NCBI GenBank assembly: GCA_028753945.1
Contig: JAPNXP010000001.1
Location: 5,136,501 to 5,200,500, forward strand
Direction: 5' to 3'
DNA from: Hexactinellida sp. DTS-2022
Taxonomy: Eukaryota > Porifera > Hexactinellida
DNA: 64,000 bases
The notes under the pieces are model-generated. The model saw only the letters and a list, made by a program, of their open reading frames with translations. It was not told the DNA's origin and did not search any database. The position numbers were made by a program, and so were the translations under genes. Shown here one piece after another: positions 43,996-55,491 of the stretch (positions are counted from its first letter, which is position 1; the number at the start of each line of letters is the position of its first letter).

Positions 43996-44480
43996 AATCC
44001 AAAATTGCAGCCTGTGCCGACGCATGTTCCTTTGGTGGCACTATATTTTGGTGGTGGTTTATTGATAGTGCCTCCAAAGGAACATGCTGTCGGCACAAGC
44101 TGCAATTTTGGATTTTTTTTTCGCCTAGTCATCATCACTATGAAGGTGTTAAATTATTTCAGAAAGGTGTTTCAGTAGGCAACGACCCTTAGAGTGGTAG
44201 AAGTTTCCATCTTGCTCACTTCATTTGAGAGATATGCAATTTCAGTGGAATATAATATGTGCTGAGTCAGCATTTATTAAGTGCGTATTGGGTATTCACC
44301 CAACTCCAACCAACCCAAGCGAATTATTTAATTCACACAATTGTTAAAATACATTTTTCTGACGATGTCATAATCACCTCAAGGTGTCAAGACCCACTTG
44401 TATAGGTGGTACCTGGCATAAGGACCAATTGATAAATTGAAAGTTTGTTTCTATCTTGTATCATCTCTGAAATTAATGAA
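43996..44480. mobile_element. Foldback MITE with associated flank
   Basis: 43996-44117 is the CAGC(C)TGTGCCGAC foldback MITE, with ends AATCCAAAATTGCAGC / GCTGCAATTTTGGATT and inner CATGTTCCTTTGGTGGCACT arms. 44118-44480 is the inverted counterpart of 41046-41420. Confidence 0.65.
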
Positions 44481-44579
44481 ATTTAGCTAATTAGTATAAA
44501 TATTTAATTAATATATTAATTATTTAACACCATTATTATATACAGCAAAATAAATTAAGTTCAATTATTTGCAATTATT

Positions 44580-44992
44580 TAGGGCTGAAACGAATATACC
44601 GAATATTCGAATATTCGTTCGAAATGATTGAACGAGTATTCGTTCGTTTGCAAACGAATATTCGTTACGAAACGAATATTCGTTTGGACGAATATTAGAA
44701 TGAAACGGATATTCGTTGACTAATTTTGGACAACAACAAGACTTTTGTATAGCTTAGAGATATCGTAATTATAAATTCCCACTTAAACTAGCTGATTATT
44801 AGTTAACTTGTGTATAATACACTTCGTAACTATTATTATACCATTGTAACATGATCAAAAACCTATTTTCCAATGTATTTTGTCTCGAGAAATTGATTTA
44901 ATGCTTAGTCATCCAAACGAACGAATATTCGAATATTCGTTCGTTTAGAAAAAGGTTCGTTCGTTACATTTCGAATATTCGTTTCAGCCCTA
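44580..44992. mobile_element. hAT-type MITE of ACGAATATTCG repeats
   Basis: TAGGGCTGAAACGAATAT and ATATTCGTTTCAGCCCTA ends, with an exact 8-bp duplication CAATTATT (44572-44579, 44993-45000). The subterminal regions repeat GAATATTCGTTCG. Confidence 0.9.
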
Positions 44993-45698
44993 CAATTATT
45001 ATTAATTTAAATTGAATTTCACTATAATATTTGAATTCCACGGACTCGATAACCGCATTAATCCAATTGGAACCGTCTATAAGTTAAATACAAAAGGAAT
45101 TAATTATAATTAGTTACGTCAGTACATTAGTTGTGCAAGAAAATTCTCGCCGATATAAATATAATCACTTAATCTGTCGTTGTTGTGGAATGTAAAATCT
45201 TAACGGTTCTATCATAAACCATCTTTAGTTTAATGCCATTCATTCATTACTTATTGATAATAAATTAAATTATTAGTTATTTATTTTCGCAATGTTATCC
45301 ACGGTGAATGATTTAAGTCAACAAATTCCTATATTATATTATTTTATTTTATCCATTGTATAGTAATACTACTACAATTAAATAGAAACCAGCTGGAATT
45401 TATAAGTTAAATCAATATAATTATCGCAAGTTGAATCACTAGAGTAGGATTTAACAAGTTAAATCAATATAATTATTACAAGTTGAAACAATAGGATTAG
45501 ATTTAACACTTTTACTGAAATTGAAGTGTGAGTAAACAAAGAAATTTCAACCCCAACTATTAACGGACTTGTAAATGTAACGGAAGTTAATTAAGTCCGT
45601 TAACGATTTCAAAGTTAACTTAAAAGTTAATCGTTAACGAAAAATTTAACTTCCGTTAATTAACGATTAACGGATTAACGGATTAGTGCCCAGCTTTG

Positions 45699-45983
45699 AG
45701 TTTTACAAATATCCATTCTGACAAGTGACAATTTTACAAATATCCATTCTGACAAGTGACAATTTACAAATATCCATTCTGACAAGTGACAATTATACAA
45801 ATATCCATTCTGACTTGAGACAATTATACAAATATTCTTTCTGACAATTAACAGTTTTACAAATATCCATTCTGACAAGTGACAATTTACAAATATCCAT
45901 TCTGACAAGTGACAATTTTACAAATATCCATTCTAACATGTGACAACTCCCACTATTCTGACATATGACAACTTCAAAATTCT
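45699..45983. repeat. Tandem array of about 29-31 bp (CAAATATCCATTCTGACAAG)
   Basis: About eight head-to-tail units carry TACAAATATCCATTCTGACA and AGTGACAATTT, with slight length and base variation, followed by partial units (TATTCTGACATATGACAAC). One unit lies left of the hAT insertion at 43250-43276. No unique spacers, so not a CRISPR array. Confidence 0.92.
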
Positions 45984-45991
45984 GACAAGTG

Positions 45992-46173
45992 CAGTGGTGT
46001 TTTGCCAAAAAAAGAAGTGGGGGCGCGATCCTTTTTCAAATTTATCATTTTCTTAGAAAACATGGGTGAAAACGGCCCCCAATAATAATTCTATAGATAA
46101 CTGATAGGAAGGAGCGCCCCCCTGGGATATAACGCCCCCCGAGCCACCCCCCCCCCCACCAAAAACATCACTG
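45992..46173. mobile_element. hAT-type MITE
   Basis: CAGTGGTGTTTTGCC at the left and AAAAACATCACTG at the right, inside an exact 8-bp duplication GACAAGTG (45984-45991, 46174-46181). The insertion lies in the last partial unit of the tandem array. Confidence 0.9.
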
Positions 46174-46181
46174 GACAAGTG

Positions 46182-47896
46182 CCTTCAGTTCGTGGATACA
46201 CTGCAAGCAAGAAAAATTACCTTATCTGCAGTTATTACCATAGCAACCAATTAAGTACATTGGTATTTTCAATTTAAACTAAACCGAATAAGAAAATGGC
46301 CTCTAATTTGCCAATAAATTTCCCACAATTGGCCTAACCAATGAAATGGCACAGTTCGATTCTGTCGCAACACAAACCCACCAAATGATCCCCTGATCGC
46401 ACAGCTGATTGTGCGGAGGGAAACTCTCCTTCTGAGACTCTGAAACTCACAACTCAGAGAGGATTACACTACTAAAAGACAACACGCAGGGCTATTATCA
46501 AATAATTAGGACAAATGCCCCTGTTGAAATTGAAGGTACGTAAATACAAACCTTTCAATCCAGCAACAAGTCACTGACATACTATACAAACTTGGTCTGC
46601 AAAACCTGCGAACAGCAATAAAGGTATACACTATATTAGTGTGTCCGACACTACACAAACTGAAGTCTCTAATTTATGAATTTGGGAAGGTTGTAAAGTG
46701 GGAGGTTCCGGACTATTCCCTCCCGGCGGAAGCGATTTTAATAGCTGGGAAGAATGTTTCAGAAAACTAGTTCAAGCCATATCATTTGAAATACAGTTCA
46801 TTGATACATTAGAATAGGATAAACTTGAGTATTCATGGGGAATAGCAGTGACCAATGACCACGTCTTTAGAACGGACATAAAACAAAAAAGCCCTGTTAC
46901 AGTTCGATAGAAACAGCTACCAACTCGTCGGAAGTACATAAAAGGAGTCGGTATGCTCATTGTTGTTTTGAACATCATAATCGCATTGTCATGGCATACA
47001 CCAAACGGCCAAAAGAATTTGAACAACAATAATTTGTAATCATACATTCAAGCTTCTAGCAGGATAATAACATTCATAGATGCTTGAACATGGACGTTTA
47101 CATAAAACGATCGGTCAACTAAAATAAAATTAGATTATCATTGAATTTTCATTTTTATGGAGGTGTTAAATTCATTAACTATATAATTAGCTAATAAATA
47201 TATAATTTATGATCATTATGAGGCAATTAGAATATACAGATTCAGATTTTAAATTTGAATGGTCGAATTACTATAGTTTAATTTCTAATCATTACGATTA
47301 TTTTCCGCTGAGATACAGCCACATTGTGCCACTTGTCCCATAAGTGGCACGTAATAGATATACTCATGCCACTTCATGGATATTGGCTAAAAATTACTTA
47401 AAATCGCAAGTTTATGAAATTTACAACTAACTATGGCAAGATATTGAAAGTCATTACAAGTAGTTAGAGTCGTTAATACGATACAAGAAGCATATTGTGT
47501 CTGGAATAAAATGTTTGTTGTTCAAATAGTGTATATGGTCCCCCATACGGTTGGTCCGGGTCCCTGACTCTACTCTGCGGTGTAATAAACTAGATACCTC
47601 CAGATTTTCTTCGGATCCGCAAGTTCATTTCCAGACAATGCGTCTTGCTTACCCTACAAACGATACTATAAAATGGTACGTACTATTCTAGTGTTCATCT
47701 AAAGTTCGCCATAATTAATTTCGTTTTCAATAATAATTGAGAAACAACAATATTGACTCATTTTACCCGAAATGTCTGTACGTAGTGTTTGGGTTGCTTA
47801 CCGTCGTGGTCCCACCTCCCCGAATAATTGGAAAAATTCTGCGACTGAGTCAAATTTATGTACAATATTAATGTAAAGGGGACCACAACAGCAAGG
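46182..47896. other. Intergenic DNA
   Basis: No gene is supported. About 46980-47180 is a diverged copy of sequence at 43690-43990 (CATACATTCAAGCTTCTAGCA; ATGGAG.TGTTAAA). The 91-codon minus frame at 46772-47047 is not recognisable. Confidence 0.45.
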
Positions 47897-48011
47897 CCGG
47901 ACAATCCACGGCTGCCGTGGATGGTCCGGGCGGACCATCTACGTCGCGACAGTATAACTATTACTAACATAAATAATGTTAGTAATAGTTATACTGTCGC
48001 GACGTAGATGG
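47897..48011. repeat. Two adjacent hairpins, one with perfect 36-bp arms
   Basis: 47897-47929 pairs CCGGACAATCCACGG with CCGTGGATGGTCCGG over a CTG loop, with one mismatch. 47935-47970 pairs perfectly with 47976-48011 over a 5-nt loop, starting CCATCTACGTCGCGACAGTA. The word GACCGGACCATCCA recurs near 13765, so this is probably a foldback element end. Confidence 0.85.
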
Positions 48012-48337
48012 TTCCATCATTATTCTGTTTACACTCTTTTCTACTATTAATTATTTTTATGGATTTCTCAAAAATTGATAAGAATAAATTTTACTCAAGA
48101 AAACAATAAGCGGCGGACTTTTATTCGAAGCAATACGGTATTCCGATTAATAGAGCCACCGGTTAATAGATTTCTCCGCTTAATGGGATAAATTTTTAAA
48201 GGCTTTATAGGACGGAGTTATAGTTTGACTCAAAATATTTTCGGTTCCAATAGATTTCTCCGCTAAATTGGGTTAAACTACCCTAAACTGACCCTTATTA
48301 AACGGAGTCAACTGTATACTACAATTGCAACGTGTTG

Positions 48338-49291
48338 CTATTTCTTCATTAATGGTATAATAGGTTTGCAACTGTTACACAAATCAGATAACTCATTCGG
48401 TGTTCTACCATAAGAATCCTTGATACCCACATCAGCTCCTAGAGTGAGCAGGGCGCTAACAGACATCTCGTGTCCCTCTCGCATAGCGTAGTGTAGCGGT
48501 GTAAGACCATTAGAGAGAGCCTTACTATCCACAAACAGGCCAGTCCTCTTAACTAGCATATTAATACACGCATGGGAGCCCGCTTGTGCAGCTATATGCA
48601 AGGCTGTCCTACCTGATTTGTCCAACATATCAGTTGCAGCGCCTGCATCCAATAGAATCTCCAAACCCGTAGTACCGAGAACCCTACACGCGTCCATAAG
48701 CGGTGTAACCCCACACACATCCTGTGCATTTATGTCCACAGGGCAGTGAGTGAGTAGGAATTCAAGCACTTTGGATTCATTATTGATAGCAGCGGTGTGT
48801 AGAGGTACGCGTCCGTTTCTACTGACACACTCACAAACACTCTTATCAAATCCTAGCAAATAGTTGAGGATAGGAACGTTCCCCTGTCGACAGGCTATCA
48901 TAAATGCATTCCACCCATCCTTATTCTTCAGATCTAGCCTAGCACCTGAATTTACAAGGATCTGGATAATGTCAAAGTTGTCTCTAGTGCAGGCGAGCAT
49001 TAGTGGAGTCCAATCTGCCCTTTTGAGAGCATTTGGACTAGAGCCAGCCTCTAACAGTATTCTTACACATTCCTGTTGAGAGTGAATACAAGATTCGTGT
49101 AGAGCTGTCTTCCCATCTCTGTTTTGGTGAGAGAGGAGAGAAGACGCTTCAGGGGAGTTAGCAAGTATTAACTTAACTTTTGTTGTGTCCCCTGAAATGC
49201 AAGCTCGTGAAAGCTCTGAATCTTTTGGTAGAAAGATACGATCCATTAATATTGCATTCCCATCTGAAAATGTCGTTAAGTTTTCATACAA
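48338..49291 (-). CDS. ANKRD16: Ankyrin repeat domain-containing protein 16
   Basis: 317 residues in one exon, composed almost wholly of about eight ankyrin repeats plus a partial ninth. The block RADWTPLMLACTRDNFDIIQ followed by LKNKDGWNAF is characteristic of ANKRD16 rather than generic ankyrins, as are CGVTPLMDAC and LTPLHYAMREGHE. In mouse, ANKRD16 has been shown to capture serine misactivated by alanyl-tRNA synthetase on lysine side chains, protecting translation fidelity. Whether the lysines are kept here is not checked. Vertebrate ANKRD16 is about 360 residues; the missing part is mostly the C-terminal tail. Start MYENLTTFSDG is the first Met of the frame. Confidence 0.88.
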   Translation of the reverse strand: MYENLTTFSDGNAILMDRIFLPKDSELSRACISGDTTKVKLILANSPEASSLLSHQNRDGKTALHESCIHSQQECVRILLEAGSSPNALKRADWTPLMLACTRDNFDIIQILVNSGARLDLKNKDGWNAFMIACRQGNVPILNYLLGFDKSVCECVSRNGRVPLHTAAINNESKVLEFLLTHCPVDINAQDVCGVTPLMDACRVLGTTGLEILLDAGAATDMLDKSGRTALHIAAQAGSHACINMLVKRTGLFVDSKALSNGLTPLHYAMREGHEMSVSALLTLGADVGIKDSYGRTPNELSDLCNSCKPIIPLMKK

Positions 49292-49537
49292 TAAAGTAAA
49301 TATAGTATTTCAATTGTGCATAAAGGTAAATTGGGAATATTACAAGTTTATAATCTGTATAAGTTAATTTTATTCTAAATCCAGTAACGGAGGATAACTA
49401 AATTCATGATCTCATTAATTATACATGATTAAATTCCATAATGACTATAATGGATTGTAAATGTAAAGTAAGAAAATTTAGCTGTCACGATATTATATCA
49501 AGTAGTATTTGAAACTTTAGTAATAGCAACAACAACA

Positions 49538-49872
49538 AAAAATCCAAAATTGCAGCCTGTGCCGACGCATGTTCCTTTGGTGGCACTATATTTTGGTGGT
49601 GGTCTATTGATAGTGCCTCCAATGGAACATGCTGTCGCACAGGTGCAATTTTGGATTTTTTCGCCATGTCATGAACGCCTCATGGTGTTGAGACTCATTT
49701 AACAAGTTTTTAAGGGACATGGGAACGATTGTTGAATTTAAGTGTATTTCTATCTAGAACCATCTTGAGTTTAATGCCATTCATTCATTATGTATTGATA
49801 ATAAATTATATTACAGTCGAAACCGGTTTATTCTAACTCGGGTTATTCTAACTTATCGGTTTATTCTAACTA
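49538..49872. mobile_element. Foldback MITE, associated flank and a mariner-type MITE fragment
   Basis: 49538-49662 is the CAGCCTGTGCCGAC foldback MITE (AATCCAAAATTGCAGC / GCAATTTTGGATTTTT). Flank sequence to about 49800 is a diverged copy of 44118-44480. 49812-49872 begins TTACAGTCGAAACCGGTTTA, one end of the AAACCGGTTT family. Confidence 0.65.
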
Positions 49873-51422
49873 TTAATAATGCAATATTTTGTACTATTAG
49901 TAATGCAATATTTTGTACTTATTGGTTGAAATTGGAATTATCTGAAGGAATTTTCCCTTGAAACATCACATTTATATATGTAACTCACTCAAGTTAATAA
50001 TATTAACAAATTTGATTCTATCGATTCAATATAATAAAATGTAACCAATCACGTGAACTTTGGATACAAGGTCTTTATAATGAATGTTGCAGTGCAAACG
50101 CGAGGTTGGTGTGAATATGTTCACATTGGTATAAACGCGAGATTATATTAAGTGTAGTTAATCTCGCGTTACAAATTCATAACTGAAGGCATTTCATTGG
50201 CATTCCAGTAATTAAACAGATTTGAGCTTTACAACTTAAAAAAATCCTTAAACTTTTCGAGATTTGTCTCTGGCTAACGAATGGTCAATTGAAAAGAAAG
50301 CACCAGGATTATATACATGATTTTTCCCCAGGGATGGGGGACAATTGGTGATAAGGGTGGATTCCAGCCTCCAAAGGTTCATCTCATCTAGCGTTCGAAA
50401 TTCTGCGCACCCAAATAATATTATAATCCAAGATTTACCTATTTGAAGGCCTGTTTATGTTAGATATTGAGGTGCACAATCGCACCTCAATATCTAACAT
50501 AAATTTTGCTCTGGGTGCACAATCGCACCCACATGAAGGTCTTGTGGGTTCCCACCCTCGCAAACGCAGAAGTTTTGAATTTTTTAATAGGGTAGAATCA
50601 CTTAATGATATGAAGATTATCATGTTAAGAAATCTATTTTCCTGAATAAGCGCAGCAGCTCTCGGATTCTAATTTACAGAATTTTATGTCATTATACTTT
50701 TGGTACCATAATTTACAAAATAAACAAGGTCAATAAAACCATTCTCGTATGCCCTGAACACCCCTCAACCAAATCCTAGATACGCCCCTGGCCTTTACCT
50801 TTCTCTCAACAGGGTGCTTAGAGTGTGATTTACTAACATTATTAGCTGCAATCAACTCGACAGAATTGTTCGCAACAGCTGACATACATGTGCTTTATTT
50901 GATTTAATTAGTCCTTAACGATAGACATCATAAACTTTCTGGCGAGAAAGAGAGCTATGGAAACTGACTTAGATAGCAGTAAAGAAGTTATCGATGATGG
51001 TATGGAAGCAGGGGCGTAGACTTCGAGTTTGGTCATGGAGGTGACAATGTTTTGCAGAAATTGGTCCCCCCTACTTAATTGGTCCGGGGAGACTGATTTC
51101 TGCAAACTTACATTTTGATGCAGAAACTTGTCCCCATGCAGAAATTGGTCCCCCCCCATTATACTATAATAGTTATGGTCATCAAATGTGGTTTAGCATT
51201 GTTGAGGTTCTTATCGTGATTATACAGCACTTAGAGGTTTTCAGCGCTATATTACACTATCCATATATCAATCACAAATAATCACAAATAATTCAACAAA
51301 AGTTAGTACACTGTCATTATAATATCATAAATAAATACTCGAAAATATATTGAATAGTAAGATTTTGATAAATTAACTACTAATAGTAATAAGAATACGA
51401 ATTCGAAAAAGTTATTTCCGGA
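49873..51422. other. Intergenic DNA with hairpins
   Basis: 50454-50475 pairs perfectly with 50482-50503 (22-bp arms) over ACAATC. 50514-50531 (GGGTGCACAATCGCACCC) repeats the same loop on a shorter stem. 51010-51160 carries GCAGAAATTGGTCCCCCC repeats. No gene is supported. Confidence 0.6.
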
Positions 51423-54202
51423 ATGGATTCAATCGAACACGAGACAATCGTAAAATACTTTACGCTTCAAGTTTATCCCAGTGATTCAGACAAAAATACG
51501 AAAAGAATCCTACGTAGGAAAGCTTCCACATATGCAATCAGATCAAGACAACTTGTAAAACCATCACGAGATAATTTTCTACTGGTTATGATAGACAAAA
51601 AAGTCCATGAGGTCTTCAAAGAGGTGCACGATAATGTTGGCCATCAGTGTTTTCGATATTCGTATCGGATTGCTAAAGAAAGATTCTAATGGCCAAAAAT
51701 GTATAACGAAATTCATTCTTATATCTCAAGTGTGTACCCTGTCAAAAAATCAGCCATCATTGAAAGCTCTTATCCTTCCTTTACAACCGCTGCCTGTCAT
51801 CACCAAGGTATGGACACCGTATGGTATATGTTAGGGATGGATTTAACAGGGCCACTAATTGAGTCAGAAGGGTACAAGTATGTGCTGACTTTTATTGATC
51901 ACTTTACTAAGTGGATTGAAACTCGACCTCTCCGATCCAAAGAAGCGAGACAAGTTGCTAAAGGTATTTTTTCAATATACTGTCGTCAAGGTGCTCCTGT
52001 GCAAATAATCTGTGACAACAGGCCTGAATTTACTAGTATGATTTCAAAATCTCTTCAAGAAACTCATAATTGTAAACCAATATTTTCCACACCTTACCAT
52101 CCCGAAACTAATGTTCTTGTAGAATCAGCACTGCAAGGCTATAAAACGTTCTTTAATAAAATCAATTGGAGAGAAGAGCGAAAATTGGTACATTATCTAG
52201 AAAAAGTCACATTTTCCTTAAATATTCGACCACGTGATACAACCAATTATTCAGCTTTCGAGTTAATGCACGGCTCTCGTAAGCCACATCTTCCAAGCGA
52301 TGCTGAGAATCTTTTGTTCCTCACCCTGACACAGAGGCGGCGCCAGGATTTTCAGGTAGGGGAGCTCAGGGGGGGGGGGGGGGGGCATGGCCCCCCTTGC
52401 TCCGCCACTGCCCTGACATCCCCATTGGAAACACACCTCAAAGCAGTGAACGTGAGGATGACCAGAATAACCAATTAGTCCAATTTATGAAAACTGAACA
52501 AGAAAATTCCTTCGAGGAAGCTGGTCAAAATCTAAGAAAATCAAAGGAGATCATGAAAACTCGTTTTGACAAGAATTTTAACCCAATCAACAAAACGTTT
52601 ACGGTCACTGTCTCACTGATGAAGTCTTAATAGAAAACGTGTCATGAAAAAGGAGCAAAGGTGGGAAACTACAAAACAGATGGGTTGGCCCTTATCCAAT
52701 TACGAAGGTTTCCAATAGTACCCTGCTAGTTTGCAGAAATACAAAATTCTTAGAGTGAAGCGAAAAAGGTCAAACTTTGGAAAAAAAACACTCGTAAATT
52801 CTACAGGAGAAATTTCCGATAGTCAGAATATTAGATTAGAACCAGGCGAGAAAGCAGGGTCCCTGATTGGAAATGTAAGTTCCAAACAAACAAATTCACC
52901 TTTGGTATGTCCAGAAGGTATTAGTTATGTAGCTCTAAATCAGACACGAACAAAGGAAGAGATAATCGAGCAATTGTTTCTAATAAAAGAGAATGTAATT
53001 GAATCGCTTCGGATGAATACTCCACTTTCAAAACTCCATGAATACCTTGTCAAGAGGAGTCATATGAATTATAAGGATCTACTGGATTGAAGATTAGATA
53101 ATTATCCTTCCGTTATTACCATTGACTCTGATATTAGTGATGCAAGTTTAGACATTTCGGGGTACCTAAAAGAATGGTATTTACAAAGCCAAGATATAAA
53201 GATACCTTTGTTCCAATATACAGATTAAGATTTTGCATTTTCAACATACTGGGGCAATAAGAGTATAGATTATTCTACTAAAATTCTTCTTCCCGTAATT
53301 CAACAATTCTTAATGAATTCAAATCTTACTCAAGTGAGTGAAGATTCAAATCCAACTGAATTCTTATCAACATCAACATCCCAGTCGTTAGAGGATAGAT
53401 GTGTAGTTTGGGGTGGAGAATACAATCAAATAAAACTTCTCAATACATGCCCACTGGACAACATTATTACTGTAATGTTGTCCAGTGAGCCTTCATTTGC
53501 AAACTATTTTTCAATCAATCAAGTTAACCTCTGCCTCAGTGTCCCCGGATTTGCAAGCAATCATAAAGATGATTCAAAATCGAAAGTTTAACGCATTGCG
53601 ATTTTGGATTGCAACAAAGCTAACACAGTCCTTGTTGATTCAATCTATGACTTCTTAGGTTATGAAGGAAGGGTAATAAAGTTGTTGGTAGATGTTGGTT
53701 TATGTTCCAATTTATATCAGATTCAGTTTCAGTGCTGGAGCTGTTGCTATGTCTCAGAAAAGAATCTCGATATATCTTCTATATACAATTTCAAGGGGGG
53801 ATGTGTCAAACTACCATAAATTTACAAATCAGTTCGGGATTTCACTGTTTGAAATGTAGAGATTAGAATGCAAACGTTGAATGTATCTCACAATTTTTTT
53901 TGAAAATATCACTTATTATGATTCTTGAAATTGGCCATCTCCATGTACAGTGTACCATCCCTCAAGATCAAATTGATGATAACATATGGATCAAACACAA
54001 AGCTGAGCAATTACATTACAGTCTAATTGGATATACAATACATGCTGGATTGCATTTTTATCTCAAAACGAAGCATGAAGATTGCTGGTTCATTTATGAT
54101 GGACTTGAAAAGCCTAAACTTATAAGAACTGAGAAAAACAGGGATATAACGTTAGGGCGCATTAACTGCATCCTATATGCATTAATCGATATTATAAGTT
54201 AG
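51423..54202 (+). pseudogene. Decayed Ty3/gypsy-type integrase with cysteine-peptidase-like region
   Basis: Frames broken by stops and shifts keep one orientation. 51423-51686 resembles the N-terminus of KRBA2-like integrase genes (VYPSDSDKNTKRILRRKAST) and the His part of the HHCC finger (VHEVFKEVHDNVGHQC), but the Cys pair expected at SVYPVKKS is lost. 51820-52310 is the catalytic core: LGMDLTGPL (Asp), IICDNRPEFTS (Asp), YHPETNVLVES (Glu). 52332-52410 is an inserted hAT MITE. Broken WVGPYPI-type C-terminal sequence follows near 52680. 53313-54202 contains WGGEYNQIKLLNTCPLDNII and, 500 bp later, LIGYTIHAGLHFYLKTKHED then WFIYDGL. That looks like the Cys and His boxes of a USP/C98-type peptidase. 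Such integrase-peptidase fusions occur in host-domesticated or Ginger/gypsy-derived genes; the assignment of the second half is inference. Not functional as it stands. Confidence 0.7.
52332..52410. mobile_element. 79-bp hAT-type MITE inside the integrase relic
   Basis: CAGAGGCGGCGCCAGG at the left and GCTCCGCCACTG at the right, inside an exact 8-bp duplication CCCTGACA (52324-52331, 52411-52418). A run of about 19 G lies in the middle. The insertion disrupts the integrase reading frame. Confidence 0.9.
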
Positions 54203-54700
54203 TTTGATGAGTAGTGTGAGTTATGCAATTAGAGATCATCCTTGCTAATGCAATAATGTTAATAATTAAGGATCAAGGGAATTTAACTTAAACTATTGGC
54301 AGTGCCGGGTGTAATTGCCCTAATTACCCAAAGCTTAGCAGCATTTAAACTTTGGTACCTCAGATTATTCATTCATAGAAGGTTTCAGTATTTCAGGAAT
54401 TACTATTTGAGATTCTAGCTAGCTAATAGTACATAATAACTACAGTACACCCTCGCTAGTCGGAACAGGAGATCCCAAAATACTTTTCGCATCAATTTGG
54501 GAAATTTTTTAAATATTTGTATATTAAACGGAATTATAAAAAATAAGTCTCAGACAGGTATTTTAAGTAATATACTATATGTTTAGTTTGGATTTAAAAG
54601 GTTTGGACAAATTTGGTTCGGATTTTCGGGGTCTCATTTTATATAGAGGCCTATAGAAAATGTATTACTTCACTAATCCGAACGAATTCACTAATCGGAA

Positions 54701-55491
54701 CCATGGCCTACTTAATATACGGCTAGATATGTCACCGAGAAGGCCATAAAACGAGAAGGCCAGTTTCAAATTTTCATTTTAGGATAAACTATGCCTCTTA
54801 TTGTTGTTATTTGGGTTGTATATGGGGTAATCAACCATTGCGAGTTCATTAGAAACACTTTTGAGAATATCAGATTTGTGGTTAAGCTGTTTAGGCGCCA
54901 TTTAATGATGACACCACAAATATACAAAAATGTAAAATTCGAGTCTGAAGAACTGCGAGAAAATGAAAATAATTTGCTAATATACTTAGAATACATTTTC
55001 CGAATATATAATGAGAATGAATATATATAAACCAGCAATTATAAACGTTTTATGTACAAAAATAGTAAGTTTTAATTCGGATACTACTTGTATTTTAGCA
55101 TGTGGTAGCTTAATAATTTTTAATTTTTTTTAAAATGTCGCCATTTTGTGATTTAGTAGTCTTTGGGGTATGAAATATATCCCTATATTAGTATTCCTAT
55201 TATAAAATTATTAGAAAATAGGAAGAAACTGAAATTTATGATATTTGAAAAAAATTTCATTTTACCATAAATTGTTACCGTCATCATTAAATTGCGCCTA
55301 AACAGCTTAACCACAAATCTGATATTCTCAAAAGTGGTTCTAATGGACTCGCAATGGTTGATTACCCCATATACAACCCAAATAACAACAATAGGAGGCA
55401 TAGTTTATCCTAAAATGAAAATTTGAAACTGGCCTTCTCGTTTTATGGCCTTCTCGGTGACATATCTAGCCGTATATTAAGTAGGCCATGG
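54701..55491. mobile_element. Long-inverted-repeat element (GGCCTACTTAATATACGGC family)
   Basis: CCATGGCCTACTTAATATAC at the left is mirrored at the right, with arms of about 200-230 bp (about 54701-54930 and 55260-55491). Subterminal sequence is CGAGAAGGCCATAAAACGAG. The centre is AT-rich and non-coding. A second, heavily interrupted copy is at 33040-34215. Confidence 0.85.

Larger units (their letters stand above)
43277..45698. mobile_element. hAT-type element of 2.4 kb with nested insertions
   Basis: CAAAGGTGGGCACAGTTAAC at 43277 and GTGCCCAGCTTTG ending at 45698 are inverted termini. The exact 8-bp duplication AGTTTTAC flanks them (43269-43276, 45699-45706). The subterminal regions are rich in GTTAACGTTAAC words. 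Inside are a cruciform (43806-43946), a foldback MITE with flank (43996-44480) and another hAT-type MITE (44580-44992). No transposase frame survives. Confidence 0.88.

Noticed and set aside
45699-45983. Short direct repeats at about 30-bp period
   Set aside because: Head-to-tail units without spacers; ordinary tandem array.
46772-47047. 91-residue minus frame
   Set aside because: No recognisable motif, partly overlaps a repeat found at 43690-43990, and no start context or conservation clue.
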